Shown one piece after another: positions 35,120-48,619 of a stretch of DNA of 64,000 bases (the first letter of the stretch is position 1; each line of letters opens with the position of its first letter). The position numbers and the translations under genes were made by a program. Where the stretch lies: NCBI RefSeq assembly GCF_964340395.1, contig NC_135560.1, positions 17,659,098 through 17,723,097 on the forward strand. Reading direction: 5' to 3'. The stretch comes from Glandiceps talaboti (lineage: Eukaryota > Hemichordata > Enteropneusta > Spengelidae). The notes under the pieces were generated by a model that was not told the DNA's origin, did no database searches, and worked only from the letters and a program-made list of their open reading frames with translations.

Positions 35120-36384
35120 TACCTCATGCATGCACATGCACATATGTATGTAATGTTATTGTGTGTCTCCTTCATTAGTGAGACATGGCAGTCATTTGAC
35201 ACTGTGGAAACCTGTTTCAGTAAAATGCCAGTATTTTCTCATCCACTATATGTTTAAATCTTGACAAATGATGGCTAGCAATTATTACCTAATTTGTTTA
35301 ATACGCCTTTAGTTCAAGCCAATTAGCCTTATACCGATGTTGAAACTCATAACCTATCGTCACATCAGAAAATTCTTTTAAGTACCAATTTGTGCATGGG
35401 GAGATTATTTTGACCTCGGTACAATCTTGATGAATACTTCTGTTGGCGGCATTCATTAAACCGTGTACAAATCACTTGGCTTGGATTGTTCTAATGTACG
35501 AGATCACATTTGTACTGGCTTTACATTTGATTGAAGGAATGTCTTCATAGAATGAGAATAGGATTTTAGTCTTCAACAGCGTTTGATGTACATGTACTTG
35601 ATTAGACTCACAGATTGGGTGAGAATGTAGAATGGTGGACCAACAGCATACAATAGATACACATTTACAAATGTATACTCTTCTACGTTCTTGCTGACTA
35701 AAAATAGCTGTGTATACCAACAATAGTATGTTATTCAAATTATACTATTCTTTCAAGTAATACAATCATTAGATAGGATTTTAATTAGATTAATATATAA
35801 CCTCATTATTTCATCACAGTACAATATAGTTGACATTCACCTTTGCTAAGTGTCCAGAAGGTTTGTGTACGTTTACAGTCACAGCATCAAGAGTTGCTAA
35901 TTGCTCACTTAGCTTTGTTGATTTGTTAAAATTTGAAGATCTTAATATCAAAATAGTTATGTCAGTCACTTTTTAAGCTCACATTACACAATTTTTATAA
36001 AAATTTGCTAAATATTGTGTATCTTTGGTAGATTTGACAAATACAATGACAAATATTTTAAAATTGCAAATTTTAGATTTCAAATTTGTTTGCCGTAATA
36101 GTCAATTATTTTTAATTTCATTGTGCAATCTGAAACATGTGTAACCCCTCTCTTTGTTTTGTTAAATCTAGTATTTGATGGACTAGATGAATCATGCATG
36201 TGTTTTTCAAGTATCAGTAATCTCCAAATGAAGATATTGAAATATTTTATGAGTAGGAAATTAAAACGAATGCAATACACCGAAAATAGAAATATCATCA
36301 ACTTTAAAAGTTATTTATAGCTCGTTTAGTTTGTTTCATTATTAAAGTAATGTTTAGTATGTTAAATTGGGGAGATTCCCTCTT

Positions 36385-36575
36385 AGCCAATCACCATATT
36401 TGTTATTGCCAACAAGATGAAAATGTTCAGATCCCTCAACCAATCTCCTTGCATGTTACATACATCCCAAGATAAAAGGGATGAGATCCATTAATAGCCA
36501 ATCACCATGTTTGTTATATCCACTAGGACAAGAAGGTTGAGATACCTTCGTAACGGATTTCCTCATTTGTTGTAT
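36385..36575 (+). repeat. Tandem duplication, period about 111 bp
   Basis: AGCCAATCACCATATTTGTT at 36385 pairs with AGCCAATCACCATGTTTGTT at 36496. The following GAGATCC/GAGATACC and TTTCCTC blocks keep the same order. Confidence 0.85.
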
Positions 36576-36830
36576 AGTAATGTAATTAGTAAGAACAAAT
36601 TAGCAATCTCAGATAATTATTTCAAGTAAGGAATCATTAATAGGTAAAGCTAGCATTTAACTGTACCATGTACACTTTAGTACTAATTACAACTCTTTCT
36701 AGATTCCTAAAGGATAAAGTTAACTACATGTAGTCACAATTGAAAACATAACGTAGGACTTTAAGTCTTGGGTACATAGTATATTGATGCCAAGATACAT
36801 GAAAGTTTACTTGTACTTACATAATTCTTT

Positions 36831-36882
36831 ATTTTCATTTTCACTGATCTTATTATTAATTTATGATCAGTGTAATGAAAAT
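36831..36882. repeat. Inverted repeat, 18-19-nt arms, 15-nt loop
   Basis: ATTTTCATTTTCACTGATC (36831-36849) and GATCAGTGTAATGAAAAT (36865-36882) are reverse complements except for a one-base bulge and a mismatch. The loop is AT-rich. Confidence 0.8.
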
Positions 36883-36939
36883 GCTAAACAAATTCATTTA
36901 TCCAGACATCTAAAGGGTCTAGGTTTGATTATGTCATAA

Positions 36940-37175
36940 AGGCAGACAGACAGACAGACAGACAGATAGATAGACAGGCAGGTGGCTTGACAGACTAATA
37001 GACAGACAGACAGACAGGTAGGTAGGTAGATGGACAGGCAGGCAGACAGTCAGATATACATGTATGTAGTCAGGGATACACAGCGAGACTAATAGACAGA
37101 CAGACAGGCAGATGGATAGGCAGATACTAGTAGTCAGATACATATAGACAGGGACTTGGAGACACAAACAGACAG
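36940..37175 (+). repeat. GACA-rich degenerate microsatellite
   Basis: Perfect GACA units at the start decay into GATA, GGCA and GGTA variants with unique interruptions, extending about 235 bp. The complementary strand gives Cys-Leu-Ser-Val periodic frames, not a gene. Confidence 0.93.
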
Positions 37176-38158
37176 ACAACCTCAGTCTAGATTATGTACT
37201 TTGTCGGTAAACTGATGTTGATAGGTGGCTGTATAATTCTTATGTTGGATTTATATAAACTACAGCCGTTTTGTAAGCAATACAGCCAACAACCCTTTTC
37301 AGCAAAAATTCAATATCTTGATATGAATTCCGGCCCAGTATGGAGTACATGTATATAACCTGCATGAATCTGGTGATATCATTATCTTTCATGTTCTTGC
37401 CAGGAGGAGTTCAACAGACAAGACATGACATGTTATCAAGTTTTCATATGTGTGAACTGCTGACATTTATTCATCTTAGCATCAAAAATACAATTTCAGC
37501 TGGTCTGCTATTAAATTTTTATTAGCAAATGAAAAGGGTAGAATATATGATGCAATGTGTTGAAAGCTTTCAGGATAATCACTGGCAGATTTTTTCAATT
37601 TATTTTGCTGTATAATATTCCTGTTTGTACATTTATCTTATAATTGCTTGCTCCAAGGCCACTGATCAGAGTGTTATAAAGTAAGATGAATAGAAATTCT
37701 TTATATTTTATAAGCAAACAAGTTATTTAACCTCTTTATATGCAGTATACATATGATCATGAATAAAGTGATATTATCTGCGAAAAATTTCATGACAACT
37801 TATTAGCACAATGGTCGTGATGATGAGGTTTAAGAATAAAAAGATAACCTATATGAATTTCTATCCTTCAGAAATTTTCTGTACCATAATTCTATAGTGA
37901 CATAGGCATCAGGTAATGCCATGTATGAGCTAACCTCCAGTTAGGGGGATCATCATGATATTCTCAACATCTTAATGTAGTCAAATGAAACTCAAGAGTA
38001 TATTTTCAACAAATAAGAGATTACATTGTGTTCCTTGCTTCTTGTTTCCGATATGTACCTCATTAGACATTTCCTGTGTAGGTGCACAGTGTTGTAAAAT
38101 GACAGTAGTTATTTATGCTTGGGACACATAACTTATAAAATGAACTGTACTACTGGAA

Positions 38159-38450
38159 ATCATGAGTGACAAAACATGGCCTACAGTACTATGATGCAAA
38201 TCAAATGTTGATGGAATAATTTATTTGAAAATCAATGAAAACAATTTTACTTGCGACAAGTCTGCACAGAGAAAGATATCAAACATACCTGTTTTTTAGT
38301 GATACATGTATATTTTTCAGATTATGGGTGACAAAATGTAGCCTGCAGCATGATGATGCAAATCAAGGATTTATTTGAAAAATGAATGTAAACTATTTTG
38401 CATATTGTACATTTATAAATCTGTAAAGAGACAGATACCAAATCCTTTCT
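38159..38450 (+). repeat. Tandem duplication, period about 162 bp
   Basis: ATCATGAGTGACAAAACATG at 38159 pairs with ATTATGGGTGACAAAATGTA at 38321. Both continue with GCCT.CAG..TGATGCAAATCAA, a TTTATTTGAAAA block and AGAGA.AGATA.CAAA. Confidence 0.87.
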
Positions 38451-39976
38451 TCCAATTATATATGTACGTGTTATGAAGGTGTTTTAAAATTGGAGTGTTG
38501 TCTAACGTGAAGCTTTAATTAAATGAATTTAGGAGATTTAAAACCTTTGAATGTGTAATGTTTTGTAAAGATACTGACAGATCACAACATTCTGTATCCA
38601 TGCTAGATTTTCATAACAGGAAGCCAAGAATCCTCAACTAATTTCATGCCCTAGTGGCTTGGAAGTGCCAAAGGGCATGAACAAAATAATGACTTTTCTA
38701 GTAGAAGTCGATTTGAGGACACTTTATCACCGTACCTAGCCAGAGGCCAAATTAAATGAAGGTTGTAAAAGTTGGACCTGAAGTTCACATTAAGTTGTGA
38801 TGATCCCCAAGGCACAAGTACATGCTACATGTATATAGCAATGACAAAATTTTTATTCAACCCCCCTCTTCTTGCTCAGTAAAATGCTATGAAATTTGTC
38901 AGAATTTTCTTTGTAAATAACAATCATCATGTGGAGACTAATGGTAATTTGAAATTTAAGGTCATTACAAAAATACTTGTGAAGGAATGATAATGAACTT
39001 GTGTGTTCTTAACTGAATTTTTTTTATATCTTATCCTAAAGTTGAACATTTCTTAGACATACACATTTTGTTTGTTTGATTCTTTATATTGTCTAATGAA
39101 TGAAGATCAAATTTTATACAAATTTATTGTAAATTTGTGGAAGTGTGATGCAGAATACAGTAATTCCTTTGTTTATGGTGTCTATATTACAAATATTTTC
39201 AAGATGTTCCTTTTTTGGCCTTTGACCCAAACTAAGGGCAATTTAATGGAAGTCATGAATAAATGATCATGATTGTATAATCCATAGTGACGAAGAGATC
39301 GCCATCAAGTAATTAACTTTGTACACAATTATAATGAATGAAGCAGACAGGAAGTAATGATTGATCTGAAAGCAAGGCACTTGTCCAAAAATTGTATTGC
39401 TAGTATATTTTGCTTGCATTCGTTTAACATGTTTGGTGGTTAGAATGTACGCTAGGGGTGTTGAAAGCATGGAATTTGATAAAATGATCACATTTCTATA
39501 GTTGAATTCTAGTATACTCGTCTAAACCATTAGTTATGAATTCAATATTAGTACATAATGCCAGTGCACATAAATATGATAAATTTGAATAGGATTATTC
39601 TTGTAGTATTTCAAAAATTAACTTGTGTCATATATTTTGAAGACTAATTGATATGGTTATAGGTGAATTATTTGCATCTGTTTATGTCTGATTTGATGTT
39701 ATGAATAATACCGATGTGAAAAAGATGGGAAAATTGATAAGGGTGTGGCCATGAAAATAGCTGACTTGTATGTAATATGTTCCCTGACAAGGCATGGTTT
39801 TTGTATTCTATCGAGGATTGTGAATGTCACTTTGATGATTATAAAGGAAATGAACTGGTGAATCTTACTAGCCTGTACTCTCATAACTCTTTCTTGGCTA
39901 ACACCTTTGCCCGCCATGAACTGGGGCTTTGCTGACTGCCAGAGTTGTTATCTTTCTGCATGGATGAGTTCCAGCT

Positions 39977-40770
39977 TTGATGCAATGTGGGCAATCTTCA
40001 GTTACATCAGGCTAGTATTTGGTTCTGAAAAATTCTAGGTTCTGCTTTTCAGATGAACAGGATGAAGGAAATGCAAATCATCCGTTAAATTGATCTAAGT
40101 ATTTGGTTGTGGAAAATCTCTTGTATGGCTAAGTTTTACTTTTCAAATGGTAAAATTAGTGTAGTGGACAAGATGAGAGGAAATGCAATGTAGGCAAGTT
40201 GTGTTACATCAGAGTATTTTGCTGTGGAAAATGCTAGGTTCTGTTTTTCAGTTGGTGGAGTTAGTGCAGTACTAGGACAGGATGAAGAAAATGCAATGTA
40301 GACAAATCTGTGCAAAAGTTCCTGTATTGCTAGCTTCTACATGTGCTTTGAAGATTTGAAATTGGTACAGTGAATATCCCATGTTTGAAGGACATGGAAT
40401 GTGGGGAAATCTTTGTACATTACATCAGGCTAAATATTTGGTTGGGAAAAATGCTAGATTCTGTTTTTCAGATGGTGAAGTTAGTGCAGTAGTAAGACAG
40501 GATGAAGGAAATACAATGTAAGCAAAGCTACTTTTGAATCAGACTAAGTATTTGGGGTGTGGAAAATTTCTTGCATTCCCAGGTTCTATATGTACTTTTC
40601 AGATGGTGAAATTAGTGCAGTGGACAGGATGAAGGAAATGCAATATAGGCATATCTTTGTATGTTACATCAAGCTAAGTATTTGGTTGTGGAAAATGCTA
40701 GCTACTGCTTTTCAGATGGTGAAATTAGTGCAGTGGACAGGATGAAGGAAATGCACTTAGAAGATGAAAG
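39977..40770 (+). repeat. Diverged tandem array of a unit of about 110 bp, about seven copies
   Basis: Unit landmarks are TATTTGGTTGTGGAAAATG, then CTAGGTTCTGCTTTTCAG, then ATGGTGAAATTAGTGCAG, then GACAGGATGAAGGAAATGCA, then TACATCAGGCTAAG. TATTTGG-type landmarks occur at 40016, 40100, 40215, 40435, 40549 and 40679, with a poor copy between 40215 and 40435. The last copies are most alike. Each unit carries a splice-acceptor-like TTCTGCTTTTCAG, but no donor follows consistently. Frames across it (for example SDGEISAVDRMKEM) are repeat-encoded. Confidence 0.9.
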
Positions 40771-42522
40771 TATATTGGTGATGGATTTTAAAAATGCATG
40801 TGACATAATAAGATGGAGGATGTATATAAACCAGATTAAGGGTACAGAGATCTCGTGATTTGTCAGAAATAAACACGCAGTCGATAGCTAGTAGATGATT
40901 ACTTGGCTGCACCCTTTGAACTGGAGAATTATAATAATGGCCAACATGGCATTAAAGTGTACAATCAGAATATCAGAAGAGATAGAGTGCAGAGGAAGAA
41001 ATAGCAATATGCAACAGTTTTTTTTATCTTACTAGTACAATTTAATGAATGGTTCAACCATAGAATTTATATAAAGAATTTGTATGATGACCCCTAGTTT
41101 TTTCCCTCGATTAAAACTGAAAATTGATATTATATTTCATGAAGAAAGTAACAGCAAACGTTTCAGACACACATACTACTTTAAGCATGTGAACATACAT
41201 GTATATGCAACTCAGAAAGGTGAAGAATCAGGTCCAAATCTGAGTGTATTGCAAGACATTTTGCTCAACCTATCACTGAATGTTAATGGACATGTAGACC
41301 AAATATACTTGATAGTGTGATATTTGCAGCATGTTCTACATCAAGTCAATTTTGAAATGTTAATTGACATCTTGGTGCTCCAAATAACAATGACTGTGAT
41401 AATATCTTCAAATATCATATAATAACCAGGGAAAGTGGTATGTAGTCTGTAGCAATTGTCTTTTATCAGTCATCTTGAGGAGTTTTCCAATTTCCTGACA
41501 AATTGTAAATGTGATAGCTGGATAAGTGGGTGCACAAATGTTATTGGGGTTGCCATGAAGATAAGGCATAGAAATAATTACTATTTGAAGACATAATGAT
41601 GATAATCATGTTGAAATTCCTGAATGATAAAATGATAGCAAGAACAGGTGTTCAGGTGGCGTTATGTGCTCAGTTCATTTTTACTGAATGGGTGATTGGT
41701 GGTTAGACTGATTTACCCAGGCTAGCAGTCGATGTATTAGGCTGTGGCGAGAAAATTGTTCACTAAACGCATGACATTTCTAAATTTAACAACAATTTAA
41801 TGATCAGGATTAATACAATCTGTTCTAATTCTATCCAGGAGAACACAAAATTGAGATTTGAGTTGACCATCTGACAAGTATTGTTTATTAAGCCAATGCA
41901 TGCCAAACTGCCAACCATTGCTACATGATGCATTTCATTATTGTAATGTTCTTAGAACACTCAAATATTTTAGACTTTTTGTCACCGTGTGCACTCCTTT
42001 AATTGCTTGCTATTTGCTACTTGCCACTTGCTTCTAGTGTGCCGGCGATGATTCAGTTTTGCTAAATATTTTGAACCCAGTTTTGGGGTGAGGGATGCAA
42101 TTCTGGTCAGACTTTCTTAGCCTAAAAGCCAAGTTACATGAGGCAACGCAATAAGCAATGCATTGCATGTGATGAATTGCTTTGTGAATGTACATAATTG
42201 CAGGCGATTGCTAGGTGCGTTGCCAGGAATCTGGCATGTTGGATTTTCTTCAAATCATCACAATTTGCTTCTCGAGCTGCTTGATTACCCAATGTAGTCA
42301 CCTTGTTGTGTTGAAAGCAGTAACCTTTGACATTTGCTCATGCATAAAATGACATTCAATGTTATTGCCACCATATTTTAGTATAAATATTCTATTTTGG
42401 CAAGTATTTTTTGGTATAATTTCGATTTATTACCATGATTACTGCTTATCACTGGTATACCACATTTATGAATGTTTGATATCCATGAAATATCATTTTA
42501 TTCTTAACTTGACTACAAAGAG

Positions 42523-42530
42523 TGACGTCA
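42523..42530. promoter_or_regulatory. Third perfect CRE (TGACGTCA), intronic
   Basis: The full palindrome is followed 20-25 bp later by a half site GAACGTCA. No promoter or exon is recognised around it. Confidence 0.35.
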
Positions 42531-43295
42531 GAGAAATTAATGTCACAAGAGTGAACGTCAAATTATTCTAGATTTACTATTGATACAATGTATGTCTACA
42601 AGTTTTCCATCATTTTATTGGTATAATATCAGTTTTATATCTTTTCTTCAAAGTTCCTGTCACTAGAAGACTTGAACTTTATAACTGGCCTGTAACCTTT
42701 ATATGTTTATGCATGTGCATCAGTATGATGGCATTGCGACTAGCTTGCCAAACAGTTAATTGCTTCGTACTCATCATAATTACTAGTTTTGTCGCATGTA
42801 TCCAATTGCTTCATGCATCACTGTATGTAACTGGGCCTTTAGATTCCCCAACCTTGTACCAGTACCATATATATGATTTTGGTGGCTTTAACCCAGGTAA
42901 ACTCCTTGAAAAATGTTACCCCCTTACCACCATATAAAACCTATGATTAGAAGAAACATACTTGTTTTTAATAGTAGATGCAAATTGTATTTGTTATTCA
43001 TAACAAGATTATTGTACTTTGTTTTCGACTGTGTCAGTGTTTGTCAGTGCGGAAAATGTACTTTTTAAAATATCATATCTCCAGCAAAATGCTTGGTAAT
43101 CTCTTGATTGCCAAATGTGTTTAAAATTATAGTACTTTCACTTTTCTGCTAGATTAAGAAATGCACGTAGGTCATGATAGTATTTATCTAAGGAAAGCAT
43201 CATGCCCACAAATATACATATAGATGAATGGCCAACGGGATATGCTCAAATGCAAAGGATTATGGGATTATATATAGTTGCAGTAATAGCTAATG

Positions 43296-43320
43296 TGGGG
43301 TTGCAGGTGGGGGTGGGGGA
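43296..43320 (+). other. G-quadruplex-forming candidate
   Basis: GGGG, GG, GGGGG and GGGGG runs with short loops on the sense strand. Confidence 0.5.
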
Positions 43321-43789
43321 TTAGATGGAAAGCTTTCCTGCAAGGGTCTGGGTAGCCAAGACTAGAATATTTGTGGTTACTATTAAACCATGTGACAATT
43401 GTTACTAAAACGTGCATGTTTAGTGAATGAATGATAACACATTTCCATTTATGCATATATTTGCATGCATTTGTGACATTACTTCATTCAGTTTGCATAT
43501 ATTTGCATATTGTTACCTATCCAGTTTGTATATGTTTGCATGCAATTTGCATATATTACTTCATTTTTTAGCACAAGGGAACTGAGGTTCAGTAGTGCAT
43601 CTGGGGATGTGTAGATGAAGGTGTATTCATGACATTGATAATCCCATCAGTGATATGCAAATTAGGTCTAACAATGTCAATTTAGGTCAAAAACATGAAA
43701 AACTACATGGTGAATAGGGCTGGAATTTGGTGGTTATGATTCTGGAGGAGTTATTCTGCCACAACTCGCTCGAGCACACATGACCTTGC

Positions 43790-44060
43790 CCCTAGCAACA
43801 GTGAAGTGATGATGTATATTTATAAAGATAACAACAGGGATGGGTAGGCAAGTGTAAACAGTCAAACAATGTATGCAAATATGCTTAGCAACAAGAACAT
43901 GCCCATAGCAACAGTGATGTATATTGCAAAAATAACAACATAGATGGTTAGGCAAATGGGTAAACTCTCATAAACAATTGTCATAATAGACCCAACAAGA
44001 AAGATACTGCCCATACCAGTAGTAAAATTATGGTGTGTATAAACATTTAATAAACCTATA
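43790..44060 (+). repeat. Tandem repeat, about 110-bp unit, two copies plus a partial third
   Basis: TAGCAACAGTG landmarks at 43793 and 43906 are both followed by a GTATATT block, ATAACAACA, AGATGG or GGATGG, and GTTAGGCAA or GGTAGGCAA. GCCCAT closes copies 1 and 2. A partial third copy follows it, with ACCAGTAGTAAA and a GGTGTGTAT block. Confidence 0.8.
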
Positions 44061-44754
44061 CATCAACTATACAGTTGCCATTGGCACTATTTTTTATGTT
44101 GGCATATATTATTTCAAAATGTCATATTTGATGGTCCTATATGGATTCTATATGGACAACAAGTGTTGAAATAGGACTTTGCAGAAGAGATTAGAGAAAG
44201 TAACTTTAGTGTCTTGGTAAACTTCTTTATTTTAAAGGAGAAAGAAAGAGACATTGCTATCAGTCTGTTTAAAAAAAAAAGATCGAAAATAGACATATTA
44301 CAAGCAAAAGAAAAGAAAGCTAACATAAGCATTAATGTTATCTTTACTCTCTTTTGTCCAAAGTTTTCCCTGACTTGTTCTATCTATGCATTATGTCATC
44401 AGAAAGTCGTAGATATATACATGTAAGCTATGACAAGTGATATCACATGTAAATTTGACAAATGAATGGAACTGCATAGTGATTTATTACCAAGACTGAG
44501 ACACTGTAATTCTCATAAACATTGTCATGGGAAAACACAAGACACGTTTCCTGATTTTCAAATTAATGAAAATATTATCCGAAAATGTGATAAATATACA
44601 CAGGATGACACCTAGAGGATAAATTTGGCCCGCAGATATGGTGATACCGCCAGTGATATTTTAATAGTGGATGAATGCACAGTTGTTGAATACATTGTAT
44701 GTACTGTGTCAAGCCTCCTTCCTGGAATGTTAATCCTGGTACTGCATATATATG

Positions 44755-44862
44755 AGATGACGGTAGCAGAGCAAATAGGTTGTATGTTTCCTACCAGTGC
44801 ATTCTGGGTTTGAACCTTCCAAACAACGGCTGGGTTCAATTAAAAAGACAAACTAGGTCTAT
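44755..44862 (+). mobile_element. SINE-like element, family B, 5' part only
   Basis: The head contains CTGGGTTTGAACC (B box) and GGCTGGGTTCAATTAAAAAGA, matching the start of the other family B copies. The 3' body is missing and the copy runs into TATGT-rich sequence. Confidence 0.6.
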
Positions 44863-44924
44863 ATGTATGTACATGTTAGAAATGTGTTGCTCAATTTGAC
44901 TCGATTGAACATTTCATATTATGT

Positions 44925-44925
<1 letters not shown>

Positions 44926-44962
<37 letters not shown>
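44926..44962 (+). repeat. (GT)n microsatellite
   Basis: About eighteen uninterrupted GT units. Confidence 0.97.
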
Positions 44963-44963
<1 letters not shown>

Positions 44964-44999
44964 ATATGTATTGGAAAGTGTGAAAATGTATTGTGCCAT

Positions 45000-47900
45000 T
45001 ACCACACTACACACACTAATGTCTACATTATCGTGTGTATGTGTATTCATCACCTTTTTTTCAAGTTTATTGACTTCCTATTTTTATAATCATATCAATT
45101 GCATTAAATTTTGCTATTCACAAATCTCATCATGAGAAATGATATTGAATTTTGGAAGGAAATGTACTATTAAAATGAATTGGTCTTTTATGTAATTGTG
45201 AACTAGTTTTCTAAATGTACATGCTGGTAGCAATGCATCCTGTTATGTACTTTCAAAGTACGCATGTACCCGTTTCAGAGTTGACTCCTGGGCCATTTCT
45301 GTTGTCTTCTTTTCACAAAGTTAAAATAAAACATGCATAATACAGTCAAATTATTTTGATAATTATGCACTTTGTAAAGTAGACATGAGTAGTACAGTCA
45401 AAGTTGTAAATTTTTTGTAAAATTCAGTATGTTTCGATATTTCATAAAGCTCTTTTACACTACACGGAAAATCCAATTTACCAACCTTTACCCAACCATT
45501 TCTGTCCAGGTGGAACTTCGTCTCATACATTTACACATCCTCTGCTCAAGATTTACCCTGGTGGAAAGACATGGTCAAATGTGACTTTTCGTGCAGTGTT
45601 ACATTTTAATGTTTCCTTGTTACATAAGGCTGCATAGTGCTGTGTAATTTCTAAGGTTTTTTTTTTAGAATTAAATATTTATAAGATTAGTGTTTGTGTT
45701 GTGTTTTTTGGAAAAAACATTAGTATCGATCTGCAAATTTTCTGATGTCAGATTTAAAATGTAGGTACGTGTAGACTACAGTCTTTATCCATCAATACTG
45801 ACTTATATGCTCAATGCTGTCAACAGTGTGGAGATGTGTCTGTTCAGTAGTGTTCGTGTTTATGTGGGTTATTTTTGTCCATATGAGGTCTGTGGTTGTA
45901 GAACTGTGATATAAAACTGCACTTTAGTTATTGACTGCTATCCTGCCTCTACACTCTGATGAATGGGCATTAGTCACGACCCACAATCTCATTTCATGGC
46001 CGTGTGACTGCTACATTCACTTAATTGATCATGTCATTTGCAGTACATTCATTCGAAATACAATGTCTTTAAAACCAGTGACAAGTAAGTACAAACTGCC
46101 ACAAAAATAGTAAATGTTTATTTAAAATTGAGTAATATAGACCTAATCATGATTGTCCCTGATTGGAAGAAATTTACGATAATTTCTTAGTGTCAAATTT
46201 ACGATTGTAGCTTTGCCATTTTATCTGTATAAATATAGCTGTCCTGTTGATAGATGTATTTCATAGTTGATTTGTAAGCTTGTGTGTTTTTTGTCCATTT
46301 TGTGAAGTTCCAATGATTACTGAGTCTTGAATATCAGTAATAAAGTTTGTTATTTGCGTCAGGATGATGTTTGTGGATGGTAGGAGTTGACAGTAATTGA
46401 AAGTGTACTGATCACCAACATTGATTTGCCATATAAAGTAGCGAATTAATGAATCACTACTGAAACATTTATATTGTTCCATGGTAATCTAACATGTAGA
46501 TGATGATTGCATTAGGATCCTAGTATCGACCCACCATCAGTGCACTTTCATATGATAATAAGTTGAGGTCATATACCGTGGATTGTACATCTCTCGCTAG
46601 AGTTGAATGCTACTAGTTCAACACTTGATTGTGTCCATTAGATGTATAGCCCCAATGGAATCAGCTATTTCTCACAAATTTGCCGAAGACATCAGCTATC
46701 ACACAGAATTTTTTGAGAATAAATATATTCTGGGTAATTGAGAATGTTATGACCTTGATGTTGACTTTCAAGGTCAAGTGTCTATATCCCATGCCAATGG
46801 ATGTCAAAATATCCTGAAAGGAGTCACTGTTTTATGTGCCATTTTGATGTTGTACATAGGTGTCTATGTTTTTGCAAAGGTGTAGGAAGCTGATATATAT
46901 ATATATATGTATGGGGTGGGGTCGGGTATACATTTCCTGGTAAAATTTAGATAGGTTTTGAAACCTTGTATCATAATTTTGGAGGGAATCAGCAGGAACT
47001 GAAGCAGATTTTACCTTTCAACAAAAATACTGGGAATGCACAGAAAAAGTGCAAGAATAGGATTTGAAATGGTTTCTTTTTTCACATTATGTATTCCCTT
47101 TCATTACACTGTAAACTTTAATATTCACCTACATATACATGTATAAATGAATAGTATGTGTCAAGTTATGCCTGTCTACCTGTACAAAACCTCATGTCCA
47201 TTTGCATTTAGGATCTGGTGTTCAACTTGGTGTTGAAAAGGTGAAAGCCATTGAGTCAAGCGACAAATATGTTACCATGTGGTCAATACTCAAAAGTTAA
47301 ATTGATCAGCACATAGTCTTTTAAACTCTTCAGATGCAAACACAAGTGGAAAACAGACTTGCCTACATTTCAAAAGTGGGCCTGTAAGGTATAAATGTAT
47401 CAGAAACAGATTTTCTGCCACCGATATCACCGGTCATGTATGGATTAACTTGTATTATACATCATATTGCATAAATTTTCCATTTAACGGAACAATATTG
47501 GCTGTATTTGTATTACTAATTGAAAATAATCACATCTGAAATATTTCCATATTGGTACTCATAGACATTTTAATGTGAAGAATTATTGGCTTTCTAGAGA
47601 GAAATTCAGAATCAGTCCAACATTCGTACCACCCTCAAGCCATGTATAGTGTTCACCTCTAGAACCTAGACCTTTGTCTTTATTCTTTCGAGGTCATACC
47701 ATCACCTTTAGATCGGTATTGTGTACATTTTGAAACTTCATAATTTAGTAACATTTTCTTCAGATTTCTTATACTAACTAATATGGCAGCATGAGGAAAT
47801 AAAATTTACTGATTTCTCAATTTTTTTTTTTTACGAAATCTGATTTCTGTTTAATGTTATTAAGTCTGAATATATCACATTTCTCTCTCTCTCTTTAAAA

Positions 47901-48500
47901 TACAATAAAGGAGAAATAATGATTTTAGATAATTTAGGCAAAATTAATTAAACAGATTGAAGTATGGAAATTTGAAATGTAAATTATTAAATTATTAAAA
48001 AAGGAACTTTGAATTTGTAGGTACATGACATTTACCGTGTGCCTATGGTTGACATTTTGTAGGTGCAAAATAATATTACATTATTCTGCAATATTTTCTT
48101 TTCTGATATCATTTATGGCTTGTGGCCAGATGAGGTTAGGACTGGGCATCCAGAGAAAGAACTTTCGACACTATAATAGTTCAAGTAACTGAAACTGTAT
48201 TTAAAAATATTTTTGTCTGTTAGTTGTAGTCAATAAAAAAAATGCATCCTGTAATATACTGGAAATGGTTCAGTCCACTTTTGATATTTGGCACCGTAAT
48301 CAAATTAAAATGTAGTGTTAATTATAAATTTTATATTTTATGGTAGTACATAGCAGTTTTTTTGATACAAGATTTGTGAGTTGTAAACAAAGCAAATACC
48401 AAAAGCAAACATTAGAAGTGTGGGCTATGTTATTGCTTTAGTGTAGGTGGAAAACTGGTCATTTGTAGTCACCTGTGAAAATACACACATTTATTTTCAG
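45000..48500. other. Intron block, mostly featureless
   Basis: AT-rich. A short TA run lies at 46892-46909, followed by GGGGTGGGG; a CT run of about 12 bp is near 47884. No repeat family, exon or gene recognised. Confidence 0.4.
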
Positions 48501-48508
48501 TTCTTGGA

Positions 48509-48600
48509 TGGGAAAGGGAGGTTGGGAAGTAGAGGGCGGGAGATGGGAAATACTGTGGGAAATAGGAGCAAGGGATGGGGTTGAGGATTGAAAGTAGGAA
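48509..48600 (+). other. Purine-rich, G-quadruplex-prone tract
   Basis: About 90 bases that are nearly all A and G on the sense strand. The core GGG-AAA-GGG-AGGTT-GGG is followed by GGG-C-GGG-AGAT-GGG, satisfying the usual four-run quadruplex pattern. Several more GGG runs follow to 48590. Confidence 0.65.
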
Positions 48601-48619
48601 AATAGTACTCAATCATCTG

